The notes: generated by a model from the sequence alone, not told the origin. Positions 35,991 to 44,473 are shown, numbered from the stretch's first letter. The stretch: 64,000 bases of DNA from Shewanella piezotolerans WP3 (GCF_000014885.1 NC_011566.1:3143501-3207500), one strand, 5' to 3'. Translations and numbers: made by a program.

Positions 35991-36917
35991 TCAAACTTTA
36001 ATTACTGCAGCCGTTAGTTCTTCCCTAACAGGCTGAATATAATGTTTATAATTGAAAGAATTAGCTGCATTAAGCGCAAGTTCACAACACGCCACTTCGA
36101 TATGTAGAGGGTAGCTATCTGCCGATAATTGTTGATTGACGCTAATGATATCCCAGCTACAAGGGGTCAATATTTTTAACATGCTGGAGAATATATTGAA
36201 CGATGATTGTTCAAAATTCAAGTTAGTTTCTATGCTTACATAAGCGCTATGTTCTTGTGGGGTAATATGCATGGTCAGGAAATGCTCACCATATAAACCG
36301 TTTATTGAGTAGCCACACGGTTCAAACAAGTGATCATCAAACACAAACTCTGGCAGTAACTTAGGTAACTGCAACAATGCTAATATTTGTGCCTTAGTTT
36401 GATTAGGTTGCCGTAAGTATTCTGCTATATCGCCCTTTATATGGTACATCAGTAAGCTAGTGCTACGGCTTAACATTTCCGTCGTCTCACTGCAGAAAAG
36501 ATAATGATGATGACCATCTAAATGACCGACTCGGTAGGCTGTGCCGTTCAGTCTCGATCTTAACAACTGGCAATCATCTTCGAATCGAGTAGCCTGCAAG
36601 TGAGACAGAAACTCACTTTTCCGCTGGTAAGTAAATGAAGCAATATTGTCAACATTAAGCTCATCAATAAGGAATACTGCCGCCTCGATCAGATTAGTGT
36701 TGCCACAAGTAATCAGCAGTACCTTACTATCCCAAACGAACAGGCTAGACTCACTCAACACATAAGCATCGCATTCGCCATTTGATAAGACCGAAAGTAT
36801 ATCAGCGCCTGCTAGCGCTAACCCTTGCTCCCAAAAGTCACGACTAAAACCACGAAGCGAAGCATTGCCCTGCTTGACTCGAAGTTCGATTTTCTTTTCT
36901 GAACCTTCAAAAAACAT
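35991..36917 (-). CDS. S-adenosylmethionine decarboxylase proenzyme, eukaryotic type
   Basis: The protein aligns with the human-type AdoMetDC (Pfam SAM_decarbox), not with the short bacterial SpeD. Counting from the ATG at 36917 (308 residues): FFEGSEKK at 2-9 matches human FFEGTEK; LSESS at 54-58 is the self-cleavage site, giving a pyruvoyl group from Ser57; TCGNT places the catalytic Cys at 71, 14 residues after that Ser, as in human; EPCGYSINGL supplies Ser204 and MHITPQ His217, both needed for processing. An in-frame ATG at 36989 adds 24 residues, but these are encoded by a terminator-like hairpin and have no counterpart in the family, so I reject it. The enzyme makes decarboxylated AdoMet, the aminopropyl donor for spermidine-type polyamines. 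No aminopropyltransferase gene is in the window. Confidence 0.9.
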   Translation of the reverse strand: MFFEGSEKKIELRVKQGNASLRGFSRDFWEQGLALAGADILSVLSNGECDAYVLSESSLFVWDSKVLLITCGNTNLIEAAVFLIDELNVDNIASFTYQRKSEFLSHLQATRFEDDCQLLRSRLNGTAYRVGHLDGHHHYLFCSETTEMLSRSTSLLMYHIKGDIAEYLRQPNQTKAQILALLQLPKLLPEFVFDDHLFEPCGYSINGLYGEHFLTMHITPQEHSAYVSIETNLNFEQSSFNIFSSMLKILTPCSWDIISVNQQLSADSYPLHIEVACCELALNAANSFNYKHYIQPVREELTAAVIKV

Positions 36918-36937
36918 CTGACTACTCTGCTCAGGAT

Positions 36938-36976
36938 AAAAAATAAGACCAGTGCTGATGGGGCTCAACACTGGTC
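36938..36976 (-). terminator. Terminator or attenuator between speA and the AdoMetDC gene
   Basis: On the minus strand GACCAGTG-T-TGA pairs with TCA-G-CACTGGTC (11 bp with one mismatch) around a short loop, then comes TTATTTTTT. It begins 26 bases after the speA stop and ends 20 bases before the AdoMetDC ATG at 36917. It should end or limit speA transcription before the AdoMetDC-speB pair. Confidence 0.8.
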
Positions 36977-37001
36977 TGGCAATACTCAATCATACTCTAT
37001 G

Positions 37002-38915
37002 CTAGGAGAAATCTTCTAGATAGGTATAGCCTTTCAGCCCTAGCTGAAGCTCTTCAAGTATATTACTTCGTTCATCTGCAACGATATGCTTATTAACTAG
37101 CTCTTCATAGGTCCTCATAAAAGAAACTGCTTCCAAGTTCACATATCTAAGCACATCAGCAACGGTGTCCCCTTCCAGTACCGAATCAATATTACGACGA
37201 CCATTTTCATCAACTCGAACGACTGCAGAATTAGTATCACCAAATAGGTTATGCATATCCCCCAAAATCTCTTGATATGCCCCTACCAGGAAAAAACCAA
37301 TAAGATAAGGGCTTTCTTGGGTCCAAGCAGGTACCGGCAGCGTAGTCTCAATGCCTTGTCCATCAACATATTGATCAACAATACCATCGGAATCACAGGT
37401 AATATCAAGCATCACCGCACGGCGTTCAGGTGCTTTATCTAACCCAGATAAAGGCATTACAGGAAATACCTGATCAATCCCCCAAGCATCGGGTAGCGAT
37501 TGAAACAACGAAAAGTTAACGAAGAACTTGTCAGCTAATTTTTCATTTAGTTCATCAATGATTGGTCTGTGATAACGATATTTTGAGCTCATACTGCCTT
37601 GCAGTTCATGACATACTCGTAAATTAATCTGCTCAGCCCACGCTCTATCAGCCAAACTTAATTGCCCGAGAGCGAAAAGAGAATGTACCTCTGTTAAGTC
37701 ACTTTGGCAGTCGTGAAATATTTCAATCAGTGCTCTTTGGTCAGCCTTTCCACTCACTTCAGTCCATGACTGCCACATATTCTGCAGCAATAGCGGTGCA
37801 TCTTCGCTTGGCGGTAAAATAGTTTCAGGCTTATATGACTCAGTGCCAATTACATCGGTCAGCAGCACGGCATGATGCGCAGTTAAATAGCGCCCCGATT
37901 CTGAAATAATTCTCGGCATCGGCTGTTCATACTCTTTGCACATATCAGTAAGCACACTTACGATGTTATTTGCATATTCAGTTAAGCCATAGTTCATAGA
38001 GTTATTGCTTTGGCTACGTGTGCCATCGTAATCAACCGCTAGTCCACCACCCACATCGAAACATTTGACTTGTGCGCCGAGCTTCATCAGTTCACAGTAA
38101 AACCGCCCAGCTTCACTCACGCCTTGACGAATATCTCGAATGTTGGCTATTTGAGAGCCTAAATGAAAATGTAGCAATTCTAAGGAGTCCAACATTTCTT
38201 CATGCTGTAACAGCTCTATAACTTTGAGTACCTGAGCAGCAGATAGTCCAAACTTAGACTTTTCACCACCACTTGCTTGCCATTTCCCTTTACCTTGAAA
38301 CGCCAGTCTCACCCGCAGGCCAAGCCTTGGTGTAACCCCAAGCTCTTTAGCTTGTTCCAATACAACTTTAAGCTCTGACATTTTCTCAAGTACGATATAA
38401 ACTTTGTGCCCTAGCTTCTCACCAATCAATGCTAAACGAATGTACTCTTTATCTTTGTAACCATTACAAATAATGACCGAACTGGCCTTTTGAGCCATCG
38501 CCAATACTGCAAGTAATTCAGGTTTACTACCCGCTTCTAGTCCAAGCTGCGGCACCTCTTTTTCGACCTGGCTAGCTAATATCTCTTCGACAACAGTTTG
38601 CTGTTGATTCACCTTAATAGGATAAACCAACAGATAATCAGCTTCATATTTATACTTCTGAATCGCCTGATTAAACGCCTGACACAGGCTATTGACTCTA
38701 TGATGCAGTATTTGCGGGAATCGAACTAAAACAGGTAGAGCAACGCCCGCCTTAACCATATCTTTCGCAAGTTCATTTAAACCAATCTTGCAATCAGGAC
38801 GGTTCGGATCGGGGGAAACGGTAACCTCACCTTCATCGCTGATCCCATAAAGTCCCTGACTCCAGTAGTTTACATTGTAGCTCGCTCTTGCATCATCAAT
38901 AGACCAATTGTTCAT
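37002..38915 (-). CDS. speA: Biosynthetic arginine decarboxylase
   Basis: This PLP enzyme converts arginine to agmatine, the first step of the SpeA-SpeB putrescine route. The 637 residues read as a fold type III (alanine-racemase-like) decarboxylase: PLP lysine at about residue 101 (LLVYPIKVNQQ), a glycine-rich phosphate loop (FDVGGGLAVDYDGTRS), a SESGRYLTAHHAVL segment, and the C-terminal TCDSDGIVDQYVDG with substrate-binding Cys/Asp. I start at the ATG at 38915, which follows TTAGGA by 6 bases, over an ATG 84 bases upstream. A terminator-like hairpin follows. Confidence 0.96.
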   Translation of the reverse strand: MNNWSIDDARASYNVNYWSQGLYGISDEGEVTVSPDPNRPDCKIGLNELAKDMVKAGVALPVLVRFPQILHHRVNSLCQAFNQAIQKYKYEADYLLVYPIKVNQQQTVVEEILASQVEKEVPQLGLEAGSKPELLAVLAMAQKASSVIICNGYKDKEYIRLALIGEKLGHKVYIVLEKMSELKVVLEQAKELGVTPRLGLRVRLAFQGKGKWQASGGEKSKFGLSAAQVLKVIELLQHEEMLDSLELLHFHLGSQIANIRDIRQGVSEAGRFYCELMKLGAQVKCFDVGGGLAVDYDGTRSQSNNSMNYGLTEYANNIVSVLTDMCKEYEQPMPRIISESGRYLTAHHAVLLTDVIGTESYKPETILPPSEDAPLLLQNMWQSWTEVSGKADQRALIEIFHDCQSDLTEVHSLFALGQLSLADRAWAEQINLRVCHELQGSMSSKYRYHRPIIDELNEKLADKFFVNFSLFQSLPDAWGIDQVFPVMPLSGLDKAPERRAVMLDITCDSDGIVDQYVDGQGIETTLPVPAWTQESPYLIGFFLVGAYQEILGDMHNLFGDTNSAVVRVDENGRRNIDSVLEGDTVADVLRYVNLEAVSFMRTYEELVNKHIVADERSNILEELQLGLKGYTYLEDFS

Positions 38916-39443
38916 ACTTTTCCTAACCTGCCTATCTAACCTATGAAATTCTAAACAGAGCTTATCGCTCCATTTTATTATCTTATGATTCTGTGTCATT
39001 CAATTAAGTAAATGACTCTCTTATATTAGCGGAGCACTGTACGTTCTCTAGCTATACGCATCTTGGTTTCGCTTGTTAGCAAATAAACATAGCATGTATC
39101 AGCTAATGATTAAAATTCACTCTAACTTTGGCTCTACAGTTTGTGCTTATAAACACCCTACAAACCTTACTGAATATCAGTCTATTAGCGTCATGTTTTA
39201 GGGCGCGCAATTAAACCTTGAGACGCACAAGAAATCAAGCTTAACATTGAGAATCTTAGCGATGTAATGACTATCGCATCAAACTGCCCCCAATACGTCA
39301 AAACACGACCTTTAAGTCGTCACTTTCAGTTAACCAAATTCAAATCTTCTCTTTATTATCGCTATGTGGCTAAAGCATATTTAAGTTAATTCCACTATAA
39401 TCGCTGCAGAAGTTAGTCGTCCCAGTAAAAAGTAGAGATAAAC
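38916..39443. promoter_or_regulatory. Divergent intergenic region speA / cvfB-like gene
   Basis: This ~530-base spacer carries promoters for both directions. On the plus strand a perfect TATAAT (39396-39401) lies 43 bases before the CvfB-like ATG and is the likely -10 box; the matching -35 is weak. Nothing else, such as an RNA gene, a long hairpin or a repeat end, stood out. Confidence 0.45.
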
Positions 39444-40277
39444 ATGATAGAGATAGGAAAAAGCTGCAGGCTTGAAGTCGTCAAAGAAGTTGAATTTGGC
39501 GTTTATTTAGATGCACAAGACTTAGGCCAAGTGTTGCTACCGAGCAAAGTAATGCCAAAAGAGTGCCATGTTGGTGACATGGTTAGTGTATTTCTCTATC
39601 TAGATTCACAAGACATGATTATTGCCACTACGCGCCGACCTCTTGGCCAAGTAGGCCAATTTGCCTTTTTAGAAGCCAAAGTTAATGGGCCATACGGTGC
39701 ATTTTTAGATTGGGGATTAGACAAGGATCTGCTGTTGCCATTCGGTGAACAGCATAGAGAGATTGAGGAAGGAAAGTCTTACTTAGTTCATATCTATACC
39801 AGTCACGTTGATGACCGCATAGTAGCCTCTTCTAAGATTGATAGATTTTTAGACTTAGAAGAACCTAATTACGCAGAAGGCGAAGAGGTCAGTCTTATTA
39901 TTGGTGGTACAACCGATCTTGGCTACAAAGCAATTGTTAATAATAGCCATTGGGGCGTACTGTACAAGAATGAAGTGTTTACACGCTTGAGTTTTGGGCA
40001 AAAGATTAAAGGCTTTATCAAACGAGTAAGAAGCGATGGGAAAATAGACCTTTCGCTACAAAAAGGGGTAAAAGAAGAGCTAGACAAGCACTCTATGACC
40101 ATCATGTTTAAACTAAAACAAGCTGGCGGCTTTTTACCTCTCAATGATAAAACCGATGCTGAAGTTATCTACGCTAAACTTTCAATGAGTAAAAAAGCGT
40201 TTAAAAAGAGTATTGGCGGTTTATATAAGAAACAGCAAATCACTATCACTCCAGACGGGATCCGTTTAGTCGAGTAA
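39444..40277 (+). CDS. CvfB/YitL-like S1 RNA-binding protein
   Basis: The 277 residues carry several S1-like OB folds: an N-terminal one (IGKSCRLEVVKEVEFGVYLDAQDLGQVLLPSK), a second (AFLEAKVNGPYGAFLDWGLDKDLLLPFGEQ), a third, typical S1 block (YKAIVNNSHWGVLYKNEVFTRLSFGQKIKGFIKRVRSDGKIDLSLQK), and a C-terminal winged-helix-like region (ISMSKKAFKKSIGGLYKKQQITI type). This is the arrangement of the CvfB family, known for virulence-gene effects in Staphylococcus and RNA binding in vitro. Its role in gammaproteobacteria is unclear. It has its own promoter and a terminator. Confidence 0.9.
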   Translation: MIEIGKSCRLEVVKEVEFGVYLDAQDLGQVLLPSKVMPKECHVGDMVSVFLYLDSQDMIIATTRRPLGQVGQFAFLEAKVNGPYGAFLDWGLDKDLLLPFGEQHREIEEGKSYLVHIYTSHVDDRIVASSKIDRFLDLEEPNYAEGEEVSLIIGGTTDLGYKAIVNNSHWGVLYKNEVFTRLSFGQKIKGFIKRVRSDGKIDLSLQKGVKEELDKHSMTIMFKLKQAGGFLPLNDKTDAEVIYAKLSMSKKAFKKSIGGLYKKQQITITPDGIRLVE

Positions 40278-40345
40278 CTTTTTGTTTACCTAAACGGCTA
40301 TAAATACCACAGTTATAGGCAACCGAAGCTCAACCCCTTTGCATT

Positions 40346-40382
40346 AAAGCATGGCTCTGTTATAACAAAGTCATGCTTTTTT
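40346..40382 (+). terminator. Terminator of the CvfB-like gene
   Basis: AAAGCATG pairs with CATGCTTT, with a 17-base loop that can itself pair partly, and runs into a T tract. It lies between the CvfB-like stop and the yceH start. Confidence 0.65.
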
Positions 40383-40396
40383 ATTAAGGGATCAAT

Positions 40397-41050
40397 ATGG
40401 AACTCACGCAACATGAAGCACGTGTTATCGGTGTTTTATTGGAAAAAGAACTCACCACCCCCGAGCAGTACCCTTTATCTCTCAATAGTTTGACCTCTGG
40501 CTGTAATCAGAAAACGAGCAGAGAACCCGTGCTTAACTTAAGCGAATCCGAAGTGCAAAATACGCTCGATAGCCTTGCTAAAAAGCGTCTAATTTCAGAG
40601 CAGTCAGGCTTTGGCAGCCGCGTAGTAAAATATAAGCACCGTTTTTGCAATACAGAATTTAGCGACCTTCAATTAAATCCTGCACAGCTAGCCACTATTT
40701 GCCTACTGCTATTACGCGGTCCACAAACACCAGGCGAACTAAGAACTCGCAGTAATCGACTGCATGAGTTTAACGATGTCAGAGAAGTTGAGCATGCACT
40801 TGATGAACTGGCCCGCAGGGATTCTCCTCTCGTCGCACTCTTAGCAAAACAACCAGGTAAGCGAGAAGCACGCTACTGCCAATTGTTCACAACCGAAGAG
40901 TTAGAGCTCACCACTAATCCAATACTGCACAAGGATGCAGAACCGCAGACTTCCTCTCGAGCAGAGCTCGAGGATAGGGTGTCTAAGCTCGAAGTTGAAG
41001 TCGGTGAACTAAAGGCGCTTATTCAGCAGTTTCAGAATAAAAGCCAATAA
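40397..41050 (+). CDS. yceH: YceH family protein (DUF480)
   Basis: This is a 217-residue cytoplasmic protein with tandem winged-helix domains, matching the YceH/DUF480 family: it opens MELTQHEARVIGVLLEKELTTPEQYPLSLNSL and includes the conserved NQKTSREPV and LLRGPQTPGELRTRSNRLHEF. A short C-terminal coiled coil (ELEDRVSKLEVEVGELKALIQQF) ends it. The fold suggests DNA binding or protein-protein contacts, but the function is not established. AAGGGATCA is the ribosome-binding site. It is a single gene ahead of the ABC exporter. Confidence 0.93.
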   Translation: MELTQHEARVIGVLLEKELTTPEQYPLSLNSLTSGCNQKTSREPVLNLSESEVQNTLDSLAKKRLISEQSGFGSRVVKYKHRFCNTEFSDLQLNPAQLATICLLLLRGPQTPGELRTRSNRLHEFNDVREVEHALDELARRDSPLVALLAKQPGKREARYCQLFTTEELELTTNPILHKDAEPQTSSRAELEDRVSKLEVEVGELKALIQQFQNKSQ

Positions 41051-41157
41051 AAGATCTAAATAATATTTAATCCATAAGCACTAACTAATGGTTAACGCCC
41101 GTCCACTGAGGTGTTAACCTGTTAGCCATTTTAAAATCCATTGATTAAGGGATTAGT

Positions 41158-41991
41158 TTGGAAAATAGTAAGCAAAGCAGTAACATGAGGAACATGTTGT
41201 TACTCGCACAATTCGAAGTAAAAAAAATGCTTTTCAACCCTCGAGGAGTTATAGCCCTCGCTGCATTTTCCCTAGTTTGGCTACTTATATTACTCTACCC
41301 TATCCGCGGAGCCTCAGAGTTTCTTATCAGCCCTGACTACGAAGCCCTTATCGAAGGTTTATTTGGACCTGAGGTTGTCAGTGAATTATTTAAGTGGTCA
41401 GTAGCTGAGCTCGCCATCTACTGGATTGCAGCGCTATACCTATTTCCGTTGTTCAGTATCTTTATTGCCGCCGATCAATTTTCATCCGACAAAGCACGTG
41501 GGACCTTTCGCTTTCTGACACTTAGAACGAGTCGAGAGAGTATTTTCTTCGGCCGCTTCATTGGTCATATGACCATTCAAACCATGTTGGTATCTCTGAC
41601 TGTATTAGCCACAATAGTTTTAGGCGTTAGTCGAGAGGCGACTCTGTTAATGCCAGCTATCGGCAGTGGTGCTTTGGTCATAGTGAATCTAGTCATTGTG
41701 CTACTGCCTTATACAGCATTAATGGCAATACTATCTCTCTATGCCAACTCTGCAAGACAAGCAACCATCTATGCCATTCTTATCTGGGCGGCCATGTCGA
41801 TAACGATCGCAATCATCAACAATTACCTACCCATAATTAGTGAGCTGAAATGGATCTTACCTGGTTCACAGATTTCACTGATGATTAATACCCAAGGCCT
41901 AGGGAGCTTTGCTTATGCGCCAGTTGCCTTATTACAAACATTAGTGCTTCTGATACTTGGACGTATTTATATTAAACGGAGCGCGATATGA
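41158..41991 (+). CDS. ABC transporter permease (ABC-2 type)
   Basis: The 277-residue integral membrane protein has six probable helices, with a large loop between the first two, as in ABC-2/NosY-like permeases: a cytoplasmic start (LLLAQFEVKKMLFNPRGVIAL), then LFSIFIAADQFSSDKARGTFRFLTLRTSRESIFFGRF, which is the typical DEREKGTL-like region, and helices to the end. The start is a TTG at 41158 after AAGGGAT; an ATG nine codons later is the alternative. It overlaps the ATPase gene by 4 bases, forming a two-gene exporter or membrane-remodelling operon of unknown substrate. Confidence 0.88.
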   Translation: MENSKQSSNMRNMLLLAQFEVKKMLFNPRGVIALAAFSLVWLLILLYPIRGASEFLISPDYEALIEGLFGPEVVSELFKWSVAELAIYWIAALYLFPLFSIFIAADQFSSDKARGTFRFLTLRTSRESIFFGRFIGHMTIQTMLVSLTVLATIVLGVSREATLLMPAIGSGALVIVNLVIVLLPYTALMAILSLYANSARQATIYAILIWAAMSITIAIINNYLPIISELKWILPGSQISLMINTQGLGSFAYAPVALLQTLVLLILGRIYIKRSAI

Positions 41992-42887
41992 GACTCATAG
42001 AATGTAAAGGTTTATCTAAATCTTATGGTAGTAAACAAGCATTAAAGCAAGTAGATTTAACCTTAGATGCGGGCACCCCCATCGCATTAGTTGGTCCTAA
42101 CGGTGCCGGAAAAACAACGCTGTTTAGCTTATTGTGCGGCTATATTACACCGACTTCTGGAGAAGTGAGTTTACTTGGGCATAAGCCTGGTGACGCCGCT
42201 CTTCTCGGTCGTATGGCTTCGTTACCTCAAGATGCCACGCTGGATCCTAACTTTGATATCCTCACTCAGCTGGTATTATTTGGTACTTTACAGGGCTTAT
42301 CCAAAAAAGAAGCTAAATTAGAAGCTCTGCGAGTTTTATCATTAGTGGACCTAGCGGACTGCGCTTCTCAAAAACCAAAGTCGTTAAGCCATGGTATGGC
42401 GAAACGCGTCGCTATCGCTCAATCACTGATTGGTTCACCAGAGATAGTATTGCTCGACGAACCTACCGCAGGGCTAGATCCTGCAAATGCAAAAAAAATC
42501 CGTGAATTAGTCAGAGAGCTTTCCGGCAAGACCACATTCATCATCAGTTCTCACAACTTAGATGAGCTTGAAAAACTTTGTGGTCAAGTGCTCTATTTGG
42601 AGCTTGGCCAACTGACACAATCAGTGTCCATGGATGACAACCAACAAAGCCAGTTCCTAACGTTAACGATGCAGCAGTGTGATAGCGAAAAATTACTAGA
42701 TGGGGTTATGGGGCTAGCAGATATAAATTCAATAGAAAAAAAGCAGCATAACGAGTTTTTAATCAAGCACAATAGTGAAGAAGATTATGCTATAGAAAGT
42801 GCATTATTTACCTTGTTCAAACAAAACAGTTGGCAATACAAAGCTATACTTAAAGGTCGCACTCTAGAAGATAAACTATTCTCTTAA
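41988..42887 (+). CDS. ABC transporter ATP-binding protein
   Basis: This 299-residue ATPase has all core motifs: Walker A (VGPNGAGKTTLFSLLCG), Q loop (ASLPQDATL), signature (LSHGMAKRVAIAQSL, a degenerate LSGGQ with His for the first Gly), Walker B (EIVLLDEPTAGLDPAN) and the H loop (TFIISSHNLDELEKL). The C-terminal ~80 residues form an additional domain often found in CcmA-type ATPases. Its start overlaps the permease stop by 4 bases. The pair resembles NatAB or copper (Nos) type exporters; which one is not decidable. Confidence 0.93.
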   Translation: MRLIECKGLSKSYGSKQALKQVDLTLDAGTPIALVGPNGAGKTTLFSLLCGYITPTSGEVSLLGHKPGDAALLGRMASLPQDATLDPNFDILTQLVLFGTLQGLSKKEAKLEALRVLSLVDLADCASQKPKSLSHGMAKRVAIAQSLIGSPEIVLLDEPTAGLDPANAKKIRELVRELSGKTTFIISSHNLDELEKLCGQVLYLELGQLTQSVSMDDNQQSQFLTLTMQQCDSEKLLDGVMGLADINSIEKKQHNEFLIKHNSEEDYAIESALFTLFKQNSWQYKAILKGRTLEDKLFS

Positions 42888-42900
42888 ATAAACACCACTG

Positions 42901-42932
42901 CATCGCTGGCTCTCTGGGCCAGTGATGCTTTC
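42901..42932 (+). terminator. Terminator of the ABC exporter operon
   Basis: GCATCGCTGGC pairs with GCCAGTGATGC (11 bp with one G-T wobble), with a 7-base loop and then TTTCTCC, 13 bases after the ATPase stop. The T tract is short. Confidence 0.6.
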
Positions 42933-43050
42933 TCCAGCAATCCTCTTTGTTTAATCAATCTAAAACTCCGATAAAAAGCAGATCCAGTGCAGTAAAATAA
43001 ATCCCGTAACGCCTATTTCAATTAGCGCTGGCGGCGTGTGATAACCATTT

Positions 43051-43485
43051 ATACCAATCAGTATAAAGATTTGATCGCTCAGCGAAAGTTTAGCGGGTTT
43101 AAGATAAGGTTATTAAATGCTCCTCGGTAACTGCTCCAGCGAGACTCTCAATCATCGCACCTGCATTATTCTAGCTTCAGCATCCTTGCTCTCGTATCTC
43201 CTATATCAAGCCTCCAAGGAGGGAATGCCTTAAGCAGGTCAGAACATGCTAGACCATGTGGTTAGCAATGAATGAAGGACATAGTTAAGCTAGGATCAAT
43301 TTCATTAGCGCTGCATCAAAGCCGCTAAAACTCGCCTGTAAGGAGTGTTTTTGACTGCCTACTCCAGCAACAAATAAACTCATAAGTGAATTATCATTGT
43401 GCCATTACACACCTTGGATAGCCTGCCTTGAATTAGCTCGCCAAAACACTCTGAGTAGATCAACTTATTATATTGACTGGTATTA
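43051..43485 (-). repeat. Inverted-repeat element, family 2, copy C
   Basis: A 435-bp element bounded by ATACCAATCAGTATAAAG on the left and by a matching inverted end (ATACCAGTCAATATAATAAG read from the right). Both flanks can be read as TA plus CCA. The last ~60 bases (GCCTGCCTTGAATTAGCTCG through CACTCTGAGTAGATCAA) are the reverse complement of the start of the 51043 copy. About 130 bases near 43110-43240 are extra relative to that copy and resemble the extra module of family 1 copy A (shared CACCTGCATTATTCTA / CTCCTGCATTATTCTA and CATCCTTG words). No transposase is encoded. Confidence 0.8.
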
Positions 43486-43582
43486 GTTGCTCGTAGTATG
43501 TCCACTTTCTATACTGACAGGTAATACAACTTTATAGTGGCTAATTTGGCTGTTTATCGCGGTGTCAGTGAGTGGTGTTTTA

Positions 43583-43848
43583 ATACCAATTGCATTAAGT
43601 ATTTGAGCAGTTCAGAGCCCCTCAGTCTTTTCAATTCAAAACGCATTGGTAAAGAAATGGTTATTCCCTTTTAAGCCAATGCAAAGCAGAAGTGGAAAGA
43701 CTGAGGGGCTCACGTAGTGCGGGTTTCAAAACGCTGTATGCTTCGTTATGGGATTTGGATATAGAATAACTATTAGCTCAAATTCCACTACTTGCCTACA
43801 GCGTTTTGAATTCCCGCTGAATGGTCAAACTTTTAATGCAATTGGTAT
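43583..43848 (-). repeat. Inverted-repeat element, family 1, copy B (MITE-like)
   Basis: A 266-bp element with termini ATACCAATTGCATTAAG and CTTTTAATGCAATTGGTAT (inverted). Read on the minus strand it follows copy A (31973-32348) for almost its whole length, including TGAGCTAATAGTTATTC, ATATCCAAATCCCATA and the GAGCCCCTCAG / CTGAGGGGCTC inner inverted repeat, but lacks the ~96-base insertion of copy A. It looks like the shorter, probably ancestral, form. Confidence 0.88.
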
Positions 43849-44026
43849 AACTGATATGTAGCTCAGTTCGCTAAAGGTGTTACAAGCCTACAAGGATGAA
43901 GCTACAACTGGAACGAGTAAAGAAATTAGAAACGATAGAAGCGACTTTGTAAGAGCATTAGCTGAGGCAGCTAAATAGACCGTTAAGGCCAAGTGTGGCG
44001 ACTGAAAAATTTTAAAAATGACACAA
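43849..44026. other. Non-coding spacer next to the repeat elements
   Basis: With the two repeats before it, this completes a stretch of about 1.1 kb (42933-44026) with no supported gene. Bases 43486-43582 between the elements, and 43849-44026 after them, show no open frame with coding character and no hairpin I trust. Confidence 0.5.
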
Positions 44027-44058
44027 AGAAAAAAGAGCCGTGGTAAACCACGGCTCTT
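44027..44058 (-). terminator. Terminator of the cold-shock gene
   Basis: AAGAGCCGTGGT pairs with ACCACGGCTCTT (12 bp, 2-base loop). On the minus strand it is followed by a T run (TTTTTTC). It lies ~45 bases after the cold-shock stop. Confidence 0.9.
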
Positions 44059-44102
44059 CGAAATCTTTTTGCGATTAGCTAGATGCTAATCAAGCTGGTA
44101 AC

Positions 44103-44309
44103 TTAAACTACAGTTACGTTCTCAGCTTGTGGGCCTTTTTGACCTTGAGTAACAGTAAACTGAACTTTTTGACCTTCGTCAAGAGTTTTGAAACCGTCAG
44201 AGTTGATAGCGCGGAAATGTACGAATACATCTGGGCCAGACTCTTGCTCGATAAATCCGAAACCTTTATCAGAGTTGAACCACTTAACAACGCCAGTAAC
44301 TTGAGACAT
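44103..44309 (-). CDS. Cold-shock protein, CspA family
   Basis: This is a 68-residue single-stranded nucleic-acid chaperone with a single OB fold. The RNP1 motif (KGFGFIEQE) and RNP2 motif (VFVHFRAI) are intact, with the conserved start GVVKWFNSDKGFGF. The exact CspA-family member cannot be told by sequence alone. It has a strong predicted promoter (44446-44473) and a transcript leader of about 130 bases, as usual for CspA-type genes, and a strong terminator after the stop. AGGATTC upstream of the ATG may serve as the ribosome-binding site. Confidence 0.95.
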   Translation of the reverse strand: MSQVTGVVKWFNSDKGFGFIEQESGPDVFVHFRAINSDGFKTLDEGQKVQFTVTQGQKGPQAENVTVV

Positions 44310-44445
44310 AATATTGAATCCTGTAAATATAAATTAAAGCCTTAACGGCGGTAAAGCTGGAAAATGCCGGTTTACTTAATGTTAACAGGACGAACATTGT
44401 CGTATTGAACACATAAAAATAAGCCCTAACCTTCAAGCTGCAAAC

Positions 44446-44473
44446 ACTATAAACCATTCTCAGGAGATGTCAA
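44446..44473 (-). promoter_or_regulatory. Putative sigma-70 promoter of the cold-shock gene
   Basis: On the minus strand a perfect TTGACA (44468-44473) and TATAGT (44446-44451) are 16 bases apart. Transcription would begin near 44439, giving an untranslated leader of ~130 bases before the cold-shock ATG, the arrangement by which cspA-type mRNAs respond to temperature. Confidence 0.65.

Noticed and set aside
43000..44000. A degenerate insertion sequence with a broken transposase.
   Set aside because: No piece of a transposase reading frame was found. The structure is that of short terminal-inverted-repeat elements only.
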